A DNA stretch of 34,306 bases from assembly GCA_039030125.1 (NCBI GenBank), contig JBCCEV010000023.1:1-34306 (forward strand), given 5' to 3'. Every line of letters begins with the position of its first letter. Within the stretch, counting starts at the first letter, position 1. Below, in pieces: positions 22,698 through 30,357 of the stretch. The stretch is from JBCCEV01 sp039030125 (GTDB lineage: Bacteria; Pseudomonadota; Gammaproteobacteria; Ga0077536). The translations under genes were made by a program, and so were the position numbers. Under the pieces are notes generated by a model. The model was given only the letters and a program-made list of their open reading frames with translations. It did not search any database and was not told the origin of the DNA.

Positions 22698-23627
22698 ATG
22701 GCTCGTAATCGTCGCAAGGGAAGATCGGTATCGGGAGTCTTATTACTCCATAAACCTCGCGGTTTGAGTTCAAACCGCAGCTTACAGCGCGCAAAGCGAC
22801 TGTTTGATGCGAACAAGGCGGGACATACCGGGAACCTGGACCGCGAGGCTGAGGGGCTGTTGCCGGTATGCTTCGGGGAGGCCACCAAGTTTTGCCAGTA
22901 TCTCCTTGATGCCGATAAATCCTACGAAGCGACCGTTCGTTTGGGCATCGAGACGGCAACCGGAGATGTAGAGGGGGAGGTGCTCGCGCAACATGACATC
23001 CCCGGGTTTGATGAGGCAGATTTGCAGGCATTGATTGAAAAATTTACCGGCGAAATTGAGCAGGTCCCGCCGATGTATTCCGCGTTAAAGGTCGATGGGC
23101 AGCCACTGCATCGCCTCGCGCGCAAAGGGATAGAAGTCGAGCGGCAACCCCGCAGAATTTGTATTTACGATCTAGCCATCGCCAGAATTGGCCGCGATCA
23201 GCTAGGGATGCGGGTGCGGTGCTCCAAAGGGACCTACATCCGAACGCTGGCGATGGATATCGGCCGCAATTTGGGTTGTGGCGCGCACTTGAGTTCCCTC
23301 AAACGGACTGCAAGCGGTCCTTTCGGCTTGGATGCCGCCACCAGCCTCGCGGAATTGGAAGCCCTAGAGGGGATTGCCACGGGGGCGGCCGATGGCTTGC
23401 TGCTGGCACCCGACTCCATCTTGGAGGCGATGCCCCAGGCCATCGTCGGCAGCGATGAAGCCCGTGCGCTGGCCAATGGCCAGAGTGTTGCGGCCGCAGA
23501 TCCGGTCGGCGCCGGCTTGCTTCGGCTCTATGATTCTAGGCGTCGATTCTTGGGTGTTGGCGAACTCGACGACGGTGATCGCATTGTCCCAAGGCGATTG
23601 ATGCAAAACGTGAACAATGCTGCGTAA
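22698..23627 (+). CDS. truB: tRNA pseudouridine-55 synthase TruB
   Basis: 309 aa, normal length. It makes pseudouridine 55 in the T-loop of tRNAs. N-terminal KPRGLSSN, then AGHTGNLDREAEGLLPVCFGEATKF with catalytic Asp48, then QYLLDADKSYEATVRLG, YSALKVDGQPL and CSKGTYIRTLAMDIG, all TruB signatures. The motif after the catalytic Asp is normally LDPLATG; here it is LDREAEG (see findings). A C-terminal PUA-like domain (about 250-305) ends near the stop. It is tightly linked to rbfA; a new promoter for rpsO lies just after it. Confidence 0.94.
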   Translation: MARNRRKGRSVSGVLLLHKPRGLSSNRSLQRAKRLFDANKAGHTGNLDREAEGLLPVCFGEATKFCQYLLDADKSYEATVRLGIETATGDVEGEVLAQHDIPGFDEADLQALIEKFTGEIEQVPPMYSALKVDGQPLHRLARKGIEVERQPRRICIYDLAIARIGRDQLGMRVRCSKGTYIRTLAMDIGRNLGCGAHLSSLKRTASGPFGLDAATSLAELEALEGIATGAADGLLLAPDSILEAMPQAIVGSDEARALANGQSVAAADPVGAGLLRLYDSRRRFLGVGELDDGDRIVPRRLMQNVNNAA

Positions 23628-23632
23628 ATTCC

Positions 23633-23661
23633 TTGTTACAACGATGTCCCATGGGTAGAAT
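23633..23661 (+). promoter_or_regulatory. predicted rpsO promoter
   Basis: TTGTTA (23633-23638), 17-bp spacer, TAGAAT (23656-23661), then ACGCCGCG. It lies between truB and rpsO, where E. coli also has the rpsO promoter. Confidence 0.65.
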
Positions 23662-23706
23662 ACGCCGCGAAAATCAGGCAGCTAAGTAGAAAGCGAAGGA
23701 CATTAG

Positions 23707-23976
23707 ATGGCGTTGTCTAACGAGCAGAAGAGCTCGATTATTACTGAATACCAACGATCAGGCGCAGACACCGGTTCACCGGAGGTTCAAGTCGCCTTGC
23801 TGTCGGCTCGAATCAAGGACCTGTCTGAGCATTTCAAAAGCCACACGCATGACCATCACTCTCGGCAAGGTTTGTTACGCATGGTAAACCGGCGTCGCAA
23901 ATTGCTCGATTACCTGAAAGGTTCGGATACCGAGCGATACCGCGAATTGATTTCCCGGTTGGGCCTACGCAAGTAG
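23707..23976 (+). CDS. rpsO: 30S ribosomal protein S15
   Basis: 89 aa, full length. Primary binder of the 16S rRNA central domain. Highly conserved: TGSPEVQVALLSARIKDLSEHFK, HDHHSRQGLLRMVNRRRKLLDYL and the end ISRLGLRK. AAGCGAAGGA precedes the ATG. Its own promoter and a following terminator make a short unit, with readthrough into pnp, as in E. coli. The leader is too short for me to identify the autoregulatory pseudoknot. Confidence 0.98.
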   Translation: MALSNEQKSSIITEYQRSGADTGSPEVQVALLSARIKDLSEHFKSHTHDHHSRQGLLRMVNRRRKLLDYLKGSDTERYRELISRLGLRK

Positions 23977-24013
23977 TCCACCACCCCCCTTGCGATTTTC
24001 TTGTGATTAATTC

Positions 24014-24048
24014 AGAGCCGCTACTTCTAGCGGCTCTTTCATTTTTTT
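24014..24048 (+). terminator. intrinsic terminator between rpsO and pnp
   Basis: AGAGCCGCTA (24014-24023), loop CTTC, TAGCGGCTCT (24028-24037), then TTCATTTTTTT. The 10-bp stem with a tetraloop ends 10 bp before the pnp ATG. In E. coli this gap carries both a terminator and an RNase III site; a second hairpin is not obvious here. Confidence 0.9.
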
Positions 24049-24058
24049 AGGCCTACTC

Positions 24059-26134
24059 ATGTCAAACGCAGCTACGACGATCAAATTTCAATATGGCGAT
24101 CACCAAGTCACCTTCGAGACAGGGCGCATTGCCAGGCAGGCCAGCGGGGCGGTGCTGTGTTCGATGGGAGACAGTGTGGTTCTGGCGACGGTAGTCGGGG
24201 CGAGTGGTAGCGACGTCGAGCGGGACTTCTTCCCGCTCACGGTTGACTACCAGGAACGCACTTACGCCGCCGGCAAAATCCCTGGCGGATTCTTCAAACG
24301 TGAAGGGCGTCCCACCGAGAAAGAAACGCTAACTTCCCGATTAATTGACCGGCCAGTGCGCCCGCTGTTTCCCAAGGCGTACAAAAGCGAAGTGCAGATT
24401 GTCTGCACGGTGATGTCGCTTGATCCTGAAGTTGACCCAGACATTGTGGCTTTGATGGCAGCGTCCGCCGCATTAGGTGTCTCGGGTTTGCCCTTTAACG
24501 GGCCAATTGGTGCCGCTCGTGTCGGTTATGTTGGCGGCAATTATGTCTTAAATCCGAGCTTTGCCGCGCTCGACTCCTCGGAGTTGGATCTCGTCGTCGC
24601 TGGAACCGATACCTCTGTATTGATGGTTGAATCAGAAGCAAACGAATTAAGCGAAGAAGTCATGCTGGGCGCGGTGATGTTTGGCCATCAGCAACAACAG
24701 GTCGTGATCCAGGCGGTGCAAGAACTTGTTGAAAAGGTGTCACCGGCGCCATGGCCTTGGGAAGCTCCGGCTCCTGAAACCGATCTCAAGAATACGATCA
24801 CCGGCAAGTTCGAGGCACAGATTAAATCGGGCTACGGCATTGTCGATAAATTGGCAAGACGCGATGAATTATCGAACGTGCGTCATTCAATTCTCACCGA
24901 GATGGTGAGCGAAGAATGTCCCGAGGGGAAGGTCCGGCAAGTTGTTGATGAGCTGGAACACGATGTGGTGCGTCACAATATTCTCGATGGCAACCCTCGG
25001 ATCGATGGTCGCCAAAAGGATGGTATCCGCGATATCAGCGTTGAAGTTGGCGTTTTGCCGCGAACTCACGGGTCTGCGCTTTTCACGCGGGGTGAAACTC
25101 AAGCTTTAGTCATGACGTCATTGGGCACCGAGCGAGATTCGCAAATTATCGACGCATTGGAAGGCGAACGGCGCGATCCATTTATGTTCCATTACAACTT
25201 TCCACCTTACTGTGTCGGCGAAACCGGACGAGTTGGGGGGCCTAAGCGGCGCGAGATTGGCCACGGACGTTTGGCTAAACGCGGCATCCAGGCGGTAATG
25301 CCAGATCTCAAACAATTTCCCTACGTTCTGCGCGTGGTCTCTGAAATCACCGAGTCCAACGGCTCCAGTTCGATGGCGTCCGTGTGCGGCGCGAGTCTCT
25401 CGCTAATGGATGCTGGCGTGCCCATTAAGGCACCTGTCGCCGGTATCGCGATGGGACTCATCAAAGATGGTGAGCGCTTTGTCGTGTTATCCGACATCAT
25501 GGGCGATGAGGATCATCTCGGCGATATGGACTTCAAGGTTGCCGGCACCGAGGGTGGTATCACGGCCTTGCAGATGGACATCAAGATTGACGGTATTACT
25601 CAACAGATCATGGAGGTCGCGCTTGAGCAGGCCAAGTCTGGGCGCATGCACATACTTGGGGAGATGAACAAAGTGATCTCCACCTCACGGGAAGAAATGT
25701 CCGACTATGCACCGCGGATCATCAGCATTCGAATTTCTCCCGACAAGATCCGCGACGTTATCGGCAAAGGCGGCGCCACAATCCGTCAGATCACCGAGGA
25801 AACTGGCGCCACGATTGATATTGAAGACGACGGCACTGTGAAAATTGCTTCGGTGGATAACGCGGCTGGTCAGGCGGCTCGCGAGAGAGTGGAGCGGATC
25901 ACCGCCGATGTCGAAGTGGGAACAATCTACGAGGGTCGAGTACAAAAACTCATGGATTTTGGCGCTTTCGTCAACATCCTTCCCGGCAAGGATGGCCTCG
26001 TGCATATCTCGCAAATCTCCGAGGAGCGCGTTGAGAATGTTAGCGACAAGCTCAGCGAAGGCGATATGGTGAAGGTGAAGGTGCTCGAAGTGGATAAACA
26101 AGGCCGGATCCGCTTGAGCATGAAGGCTGTCTAG
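24059..26134 (+). CDS. pnp: polynucleotide phosphorylase
   Basis: 691 aa, typical length. Phosphorolytic 3'-5' exoribonuclease of the RNA degradosome. Two RNase PH domains (about 10-215 and 310-540) separated by an all-alpha domain. Signatures: DFFPLTVDYQERTYAAGKIPGGFFKREGRPTEKETLTSRLIDRP, then NFPPYCVGETGRVGGPKRREIGHGRLAKR, GDEDHLGDMDFKVAGT with active-site Asp residues. A KH domain (about 553-615, IGKGGATIRQITEETGA) and an S1 domain (about 620-690) bind RNA. No strong SD is seen before the ATG; the gene lies 10 bp after the rpsO terminator. Confidence 0.97.
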   Translation: MSNAATTIKFQYGDHQVTFETGRIARQASGAVLCSMGDSVVLATVVGASGSDVERDFFPLTVDYQERTYAAGKIPGGFFKREGRPTEKETLTSRLIDRPVRPLFPKAYKSEVQIVCTVMSLDPEVDPDIVALMAASAALGVSGLPFNGPIGAARVGYVGGNYVLNPSFAALDSSELDLVVAGTDTSVLMVESEANELSEEVMLGAVMFGHQQQQVVIQAVQELVEKVSPAPWPWEAPAPETDLKNTITGKFEAQIKSGYGIVDKLARRDELSNVRHSILTEMVSEECPEGKVRQVVDELEHDVVRHNILDGNPRIDGRQKDGIRDISVEVGVLPRTHGSALFTRGETQALVMTSLGTERDSQIIDALEGERRDPFMFHYNFPPYCVGETGRVGGPKRREIGHGRLAKRGIQAVMPDLKQFPYVLRVVSEITESNGSSSMASVCGASLSLMDAGVPIKAPVAGIAMGLIKDGERFVVLSDIMGDEDHLGDMDFKVAGTEGGITALQMDIKIDGITQQIMEVALEQAKSGRMHILGEMNKVISTSREEMSDYAPRIISIRISPDKIRDVIGKGGATIRQITEETGATIDIEDDGTVKIASVDNAAGQAARERVERITADVEVGTIYEGRVQKLMDFGAFVNILPGKDGLVHISQISEERVENVSDKLSEGDMVKVKVLEVDKQGRIRLSMKAV

Positions 26135-26210
26135 CGCGGCCTAGCCTCTCTGACTTAACCCCTTAGCGCCTGCTCGGGCGTTTAGCTTTAACATACGATT
26201 TCTGCAGCGC

Positions 26211-26237
26211 TTGCGGGACGGCAGCGGGCGTTAGAAT
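26211..26237 (+). promoter_or_regulatory. possible promoter giving a leaderless ECF sigma mRNA
   Basis: TTGCGG (26211-26216), a short 15-bp spacer, and TAGAAT (26232-26237). The expected transcription start, 7 nt after the -10, is the A of the ATG at 26244. There is no ribosome site before this ATG. Confidence 0.3.
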
Positions 26238-26243
26238 GATGCC

Positions 26244-26798
26244 ATGACCGGCCCGGCCGCTAGCGATGAGGACCTGATGCGCGCATATGCCGGGGGTGAT
26301 GCTGAGGCGTTCGAAACGCTGTATGAACGCTACAGAGTTCCGCTTTACCGCTACGTTCTCCATTTGTGCGGTAACGATTTCCTTGGCCGCGATCTCGCCC
26401 AAGACGTGTGGATGAAGTTGATCGCGGGCCACCAGGATTTTCCCGATGATGTCTCTTTTCGTCCGTATCTCTATAGGATCGCGCACAATCGTGTGATGGA
26501 TGAGTTCCGCCGCGACAAGGTCCGTCGCGCGCATAGCGAGTCGAGCCAAGCCCAGGGTAATGAGATTGAGGAGCGGGATCCCGAGAGAATCACCGACGCC
26601 GGTGAAGCTGCTCGTCGGCTACTATCCTTAGTTGACGAGTTGCCCACCGAGCAACGCGAGGTGTTTTTGCTGCGCGAGGAAGCTGATTTGTCCATACAGG
26701 AAATCGCACAAGCGATTGGCGTTGGCGTCGAAACAGCAAAAAGCCGCCTGCGCTACGCAATGAAAAAACTTCGTAACGGTATGTCGGGATGGCTGTAG
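26244..26798 (+). CDS. ECF-type sigma-70 family RNA polymerase sigma factor
   Basis: 184 aa. Region 2 spans about 8-95 (AFETLYERYRVPLYRYVLHLCGNDFLGRDLAQDVWMKLI, then FRPYLYRIAHNRVMDEFRRDK) and region 4 about 125-180 (LPTEQREVFLLREEADLSIQEIAQAIGVGVETAKSRLRYAMKKLR). Regions 1 and 3 are absent, as expected for ECF sigmas. A polar linker joins the two. The next gene, 15 bp downstream, looks like its membrane anti-sigma factor. The regulon and signal are unknown. pnp lies 109 bp upstream, with a weak hairpin at 26165-26182 between. Confidence 0.88.
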   Translation: MTGPAASDEDLMRAYAGGDAEAFETLYERYRVPLYRYVLHLCGNDFLGRDLAQDVWMKLIAGHQDFPDDVSFRPYLYRIAHNRVMDEFRRDKVRRAHSESSQAQGNEIEERDPERITDAGEAARRLLSLVDELPTEQREVFLLREEADLSIQEIAQAIGVGVETAKSRLRYAMKKLRNGMSGWL

Positions 26799-26813
26799 CA
26801 ATGGAGCTCCCGA

Positions 26814-27665
26814 GTGATAGATAAGCAAACGCATAGCGAAGCTGACGGCCAACTCGCAGAGCTGTATCGAAGTGCGCAAACGGCGCAACCAGATGACTTG
26901 TTCGACCGAGCCGTTCTCGATGCCGCGCGTAGATCGGTGAACTCATCAGCCAGCAGGTTGCGACAGGGCCTCGCTATCGCTGCGGTTGTGCTGCTTTCCG
27001 TCGGCGTTGTTCGAGTGATGCTGGAACAAGGGATCACAACGGGAGCTGTGTCAACGCCAGTTGCGCCCGCCGTTGAGGAAGCGCCTCAAGCCGGGGTTGA
27101 CGATGAGGTTTGGAGAAGGAGCCGGACCGAGGTGGGTGCGCCCAGCCTCGAGATGAAATCGAGACTACCAGCGGCGCCGATCCTCGCGCCCACGCTTGCC
27201 CGTGACGCCGCTTTCGAGGCAGCCCCGCGACAGCCGGATGCTGGCGACCCAATGGCCGCTAAAAAACAAAAAGCGGCGGCGGCATATTTGCCGCAGACCT
27301 CGGGGATCACCGCCTCGAATGACGCGCAAGATCAATTGCTTACCCCGCCACACGGATCGAACATCGTATCGGAGAAGGGATCGACGGGCACGGCACCGTC
27401 TCCAACAATAATGCACGATGCCGAAGCATTGCCCGTGGATGCGCCAAAGGAGGGTGAGCCACAAGGGCACAACGACCGCGTCCGCCCGGCATCGGTTGAT
27501 AGCCTGCCAAGCGCTGTATCGGAACTTGGGAGTCTGGTGAGTAGCGGCCAAGTCGCGCGGGCTAAACAGCGCTTCCGTGCATTAAATGAGCAGTTTCCGC
27601 GGCACAGGGAGGCCGAATGGCGAGCGCTGCTGGGCGACGAGTTATTCGAAGTCGTGAGTCAATGA
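26814..27665 (+). CDS. probable membrane anti-sigma factor, partner of the ECF sigma
   Basis: 283 aa, GTG start. A cytoplasmic N-terminal part (1-48) holds QPDDLFDRAVLDAARRSV, resembling the P(P)xxLDxAILAAARR stretch of proteobacterial proteins paired with ECF sigmas. One transmembrane helix lies at about 51-70. A long, low-complexity, Pro/Ala/Gln/Glu-rich periplasmic part follows. The C-terminus (about 235-283) forms a helical motif, LGSLVSSGQVARAKQRFRALNEQFPRHREAEW, like the end of those relatives. There is no zinc HxxxCxxC anti-sigma motif. Function is inferred from position and topology. The 3' end overlaps the convergent SPOR gene by 24 bp. Confidence 0.6.
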   Translation: MIDKQTHSEADGQLAELYRSAQTAQPDDLFDRAVLDAARRSVNSSASRLRQGLAIAAVVLLSVGVVRVMLEQGITTGAVSTPVAPAVEEAPQAGVDDEVWRRSRTEVGAPSLEMKSRLPAAPILAPTLARDAAFEAAPRQPDAGDPMAAKKQKAAAAYLPQTSGITASNDAQDQLLTPPHGSNIVSEKGSTGTAPSPTIMHDAEALPVDAPKEGEPQGHNDRVRPASVDSLPSAVSELGSLVSSGQVARAKQRFRALNEQFPRHREAEWRALLGDELFEVVSQ

Positions 27666-28043
27666 TGCGAGACCGCCATCCGCGCGCGGGTGGTGGCAGG
27701 ACTCAGCGAGGCCTTCCGCGGTGACGCACAGCGCCATTCGCCAGCTCCCCTGGATCCCTATTTCTCCCAAAATCATTTTCAATATCGGTGTTTCGACGGG
27801 GTCCAGTGGCCCGATCACAACCCTAAAGCTTTTGCCGTTTACGTAGACCAGCGCGTCCAGCAATTCGTTTCGGGCCGCCCAGGCACTCGCATTTTTTTGA
27901 TTATCGAAGCTGCCAATTACGAGGTAATCTCGTGTCACGGCAGGTTGTGCTGGCATAGCGTAAAGTTTGTCGATCGCCACCGGGATCGTTTTCTCCGAGT
28001 GAGCCTGGCCTGAAAACGCTGCGGTGACGGCAACCGCCAACAC
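27642..28043 (-). CDS. SPOR-domain-like exported protein, N-terminus probably frameshifted
   Basis: 133 aa from GTG at 28043. A hydrophobic signal-like segment (LAVAVTAAFSGQAHS) leads to a SPOR-like fold at about 38-108: YLVIGSFDNQKNASAWAARNELLDALVYVNGKSFRVVIGPLD. SPOR domains bind denuded septal peptidoglycan. The frame is closed upstream by TAG, so the signal peptide lacks a basic n-region. A second frame from GTG 28092/ATG 28086 supplies MHERFTSANLA, and removing one A from the AAA near 28054 would fuse them into a normal signal peptide. It overlaps the anti-sigma gene end. The gene is best read as a SPOR protein with a frame defect or a sequencing error. Confidence 0.65.
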   Translation of the reverse strand: MLAVAVTAAFSGQAHSEKTIPVAIDKLYAMPAQPAVTRDYLVIGSFDNQKNASAWAARNELLDALVYVNGKSFRVVIGPLDPVETPILKMILGEIGIQGSWRMALCVTAEGLAESCHHPRADGGLASLTHDFE

Positions 28044-28108
28044 AGCGATGATTTGCTAAGTTCGCGGAAGTAAAGCGCTCATGCATGCGCACCTGAATCT
28101 CATAACTG

Positions 28109-28167
28109 ACTTTAAATATATCTAATAATTTTCATAAAAACAATAAATTATGATAGATATTTAAAGT
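28109..28167. repeat. AT-rich imperfect inverted repeat
   Basis: ACTTTAAATATATCTA (28109-28124) faces TAGATATTTAAAGT (28154-28167), whose complement is ACTTTAAATATCTA; inner bases also partly pair. It lies between the fthC stop (28172-28170, minus) and the SPOR gene start, and is far richer in AT than its surroundings. It may be a promoter/operator for the SPOR gene or an RNA hairpin at the fthC end. Confidence 0.5.
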
Positions 28168-28169
28168 GA

Positions 28170-28688
28170 TTAATAAAAAATGACATTTGCCATCGGCACA
28201 TCGTGTGCTTCCGCTTCGAGCTGTGTCACACGCTGACAGTGATAAGCGAGCCCGATAGCGCGTACCCCTTGATTTCTGATCAACCAGCGATCGTAGTAGC
28301 CCGCCCCATAGCCCAGCCGATTGCCCGCGCTATCGAATCCCAAGCCCGGCACAAATGCGATCCCGATTTCGGCGTCGATCGCGGTATTGCCAGGCGGTTC
28401 GGGGATCCCCAGTCTTCCGGGTCGCAAGGTCTGCCAACCATGAAATTCGACAGCGATCATCGTTTGTCGATCTTCAAGCTTGGGTATCGCTACCCGGCGA
28501 CCCGCATTAACGATTGCGTCGATGAGGTCGCGGGTTTCAACTTCATCGTTGAACGAAACATAAACAAACACGGCCTCATCGGCCAATCGTGCGACTTCCT
28601 CGAGACAGCGGGACGTGATCACTGCGCTCGCCGCCGACCGCTCGGCGGCGCTGAGTGCGGCCCTGCGAGTAGCCAATTCTCGGCGCAA
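28170..28688 (-). CDS. fthC: 5-formyltetrahydrofolate cyclo-ligase
   Basis: 172 aa as drawn. It converts 5-formyl-THF to 5,10-methenyl-THF with ATP (the E. coli YgfA family). Evidence: N-terminal LRRELATRRAALS, VYVSFNDEVETRDLI, GIPEPP and the nucleotide-binding signature VPGLGFDSAGNRLGYGAGYYDRWL. TTG at 28688 is the first common start, but the frame stays open upstream. AGGAG at 28731-28727 lies 8 nt before an in-frame ATC (28718-28716) that would add ten residues (MNQKNSLKDK), which fits relatives better. The true start is uncertain. It is divergent from rpsP. In enterics, 6S RNA lies next to this gene; I see none here. Confidence 0.9.
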   Translation of the reverse strand: MRRELATRRAALSAAERSAASAVITSRCLEEVARLADEAVFVYVSFNDEVETRDLIDAIVNAGRRVAIPKLEDRQTMIAVEFHGWQTLRPGRLGIPEPPGNTAIDAEIGIAFVPGLGFDSAGNRLGYGAGYYDRWLIRNQGVRAIGLAYHCQRVTQLEAEAHDVPMANVIFY

Positions 28689-28767
28689 TTTGTCTTTGAG
28701 CGAGTTTTTTTGGTTGATTTTCAGCGCTCCTGTTGAATTACCGCTTTTTTTGACAATTTCAATGGCT

Positions 28768-28780
28768 TAGAATACGCGCC
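28768..28780 (+). promoter_or_regulatory. probable -10 and discriminator of the rpsP operon
   Basis: TAGAAT (28768-28773) followed by ACGCGCC. A TTGACA at 28750-28755 is only 12 bp away, too close to be its -35; the bases at the proper distance are a T-run (28745-28750). Confidence 0.4.
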
Positions 28781-28820
28781 CTCGCAAGTTTGCCGAATCT
28801 TAAGGAACCCTTGACCGTCC

Positions 28821-29072
28821 ATGGTTACCATCCGACTAGCGCGCGGCGGCGCCAAAAAACGCCCTTTCTATCACATCATTGTTGCCGATCAGCGCAAAAA
28901 GCGTGACGGTAGGCATATCGAGCGAGTAGGCTTTTTCAATCCCATTGCCGCTGAATCAGAAGACGCTTTTCGCTTGAATGAGGAGCGCTATCAGTATTGG
29001 GTATCGGTGGGGGCGCAACCCTCCGAGCGCGTTTCAAGTCTCGTCAAGAAATATGTCAGCGAGGCTGCGTAG
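28821..29072 (+). CDS. rpsP: 30S ribosomal protein S16
   Basis: 83 aa, full length. Assembly protein of the 30S 5' domain. Conserved MVTIRLARGGAKKRPFYHIIVADQRKKRDGRHIERVGFFNP and the middle LNEERYQYWVSVGAQPSERV. TAAGGA lies upstream of the ATG. First gene of the rpsP-rimM-trmD-rplS operon, in the order seen across bacteria. Confidence 0.98.
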   Translation: MVTIRLARGGAKKRPFYHIIVADQRKKRDGRHIERVGFFNPIAAESEDAFRLNEERYQYWVSVGAQPSERVSSLVKKYVSEAA

Positions 29073-29113
29073 CCTAAGCCTCCGTCGCGGAGCTGCGAGG
29101 CGTTACTGAAGCA

Positions 29114-29614
29114 TTGCAAATTGTTCGAATGGGCCAGATTGTTGGTTTGTTCGGCACTCGCGGAGCCTTGAAGATCAGGTCGGAAACCAGGCCTCGTGAG
29201 AATCTTTTCGAATATCCCTGGTTCATTGAGCAACGCGATGGCTGGCACGCTTACCAGCTTGGCGATCATCGGCCTCACCAGAACCTTTTTGTTGTCGAAC
29301 TGGCCGGCGTCAGTGATCGCGAAACCGCCGCCTCATTGATGAAGTGTGATATCGGCGTCAAGCGCGCCGATCTACCCGCACCCTTGCCAGGGGAAATTTA
29401 TTGGGCTGATTTAATTGGCGTGCGCGTACTGAATGAACAGGACGTCGACTTGGGGGTTATTGCGCAGGTTTCGAATAACGGCGCACACGACGTCCTGCGG
29501 TTGAAGGCGGGGGATGGCCGCGAACGGCTGATCCCGTTCGTGCGTGATCACTTTGTGCTGGACATTGATCTCGCAAAACAGCGACTGCGAGTGGATTGGC
29601 ATCCGGACGACTGA
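29114..29614 (+). CDS. rimM: 16S rRNA processing / ribosome maturation protein RimM
   Basis: 166 aa. RimM binds S19 and helps mature the 30S head. N-terminal barrel: MGQIVGLFGTRGALKIRSET, then FVVELAGVSDRETAASLMKCDI; C-terminal PRC-barrel: PGEIYWADLIGVRVLNEQDVDLGVI and RLIPFVRDHFVLDIDL, ending RVDWHPDD. The start is TTG at 29114; ATG at 29129 would remove five residues (LQIVR) that form the first beta strand, so TTG is preferred. trmD begins 2 bp after its stop. Confidence 0.93.
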   Translation: MQIVRMGQIVGLFGTRGALKIRSETRPRENLFEYPWFIEQRDGWHAYQLGDHRPHQNLFVVELAGVSDRETAASLMKCDIGVKRADLPAPLPGEIYWADLIGVRVLNEQDVDLGVIAQVSNNGAHDVLRLKAGDGRERLIPFVRDHFVLDIDLAKQRLRVDWHPDD

Positions 29615-29616
29615 CG

Positions 29617-30357
29617 GTGCGTTATCTCACCTTCATCACGCTTTTTCCTGATCCTGTCGCCGCTTATCTAGAGTGTGGGATCCTGGGGCGGGCCGAAGCG
29701 TCCGGTCTCGTTGATTTCGCCTGCGTTAATCCCCGCGATTTCGCCGCAGATCGGCGCGGCACCGTCGACGACTCGCCCTACGGAGGCGGACCGGGAATGG
29801 TAATGAAAGTCGCCCCCTTACGCGCCGCGGTCGCCGCCGCCCGAAGCCGTTGCAGCGCCGCCGCCCACGTGGCGCTAATGAGCCCGCAGGGCAGAGTCTT
29901 TGATCAGGGCGCGGTCGCTGAGCTGCAAGAATTTGCGCATCTAATTTTGGTCGCTGGCCGTTATGAGGCGGTGGACGAGCGTTTTGCCGAGCGTGATATC
30001 GACAGCGAATGGTCGATTGGTGACTTTATTTTGACGGGCGGTGAGCTTCCCGCCCTGACAATAGCCGATGCCCTCGTGCGGACGCTCGACGGCGTGCTCG
30101 GCGATCCAGAATCGGCCTCGGAAGATTCTTTCAGCGCCGGCTTGCTTGACCATCCACACTACACGCGACCCGAGAAAATCGACGATCAGGAAGTCCCGGC
30201 GGTGCTCCTGAGCGGTGATCACCAGGCCATCGCGGAATGGCGCCGCGCACAGGCGTTGCTGCGGACCGCCTCACGCCGTGGCGATCTGCTCGATAACTAT
30301 CCGCTTTCCGATGACGATCGGCGATTGCTCGAAAAGTTCGCCCACGAGCCACATTAG
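29617..30357 (+). CDS. trmD: tRNA (guanine-37-N1)-methyltransferase TrmD
   Basis: 246 aa. SAM-dependent SPOUT enzyme that makes m1G37 and so prevents +1 frameshifting. Signatures: TFITLFPDPVAAYLECGILGRA, DDSPYGGGPGMVMK, LVAGRYEAVDERF and WSIGDFILTGGELPALTIADALVR, the trefoil-knot SAM site, then DHPHYTRPE. An in-frame TTG at 29596 lies in rimM, but homology begins at GTG 29617, 2 bp after rimM. rplS follows after 61 bp. Confidence 0.96.
   Translation: MRYLTFITLFPDPVAAYLECGILGRAEASGLVDFACVNPRDFAADRRGTVDDSPYGGGPGMVMKVAPLRAAVAAARSRCSAAAHVALMSPQGRVFDQGAVAELQEFAHLILVAGRYEAVDERFAERDIDSEWSIGDFILTGGELPALTIADALVRTLDGVLGDPESASEDSFSAGLLDHPHYTRPEKIDDQEVPAVLLSGDHQAIAEWRRAQALLRTASRRGDLLDNYPLSDDDRRLLEKFAHEPH

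Noticed and set aside
28689..28820. 6S RNA next to fthC, as in enterics
   Set aside because: The 132-bp gap to rpsP is too short and shows no 6S-like fold.
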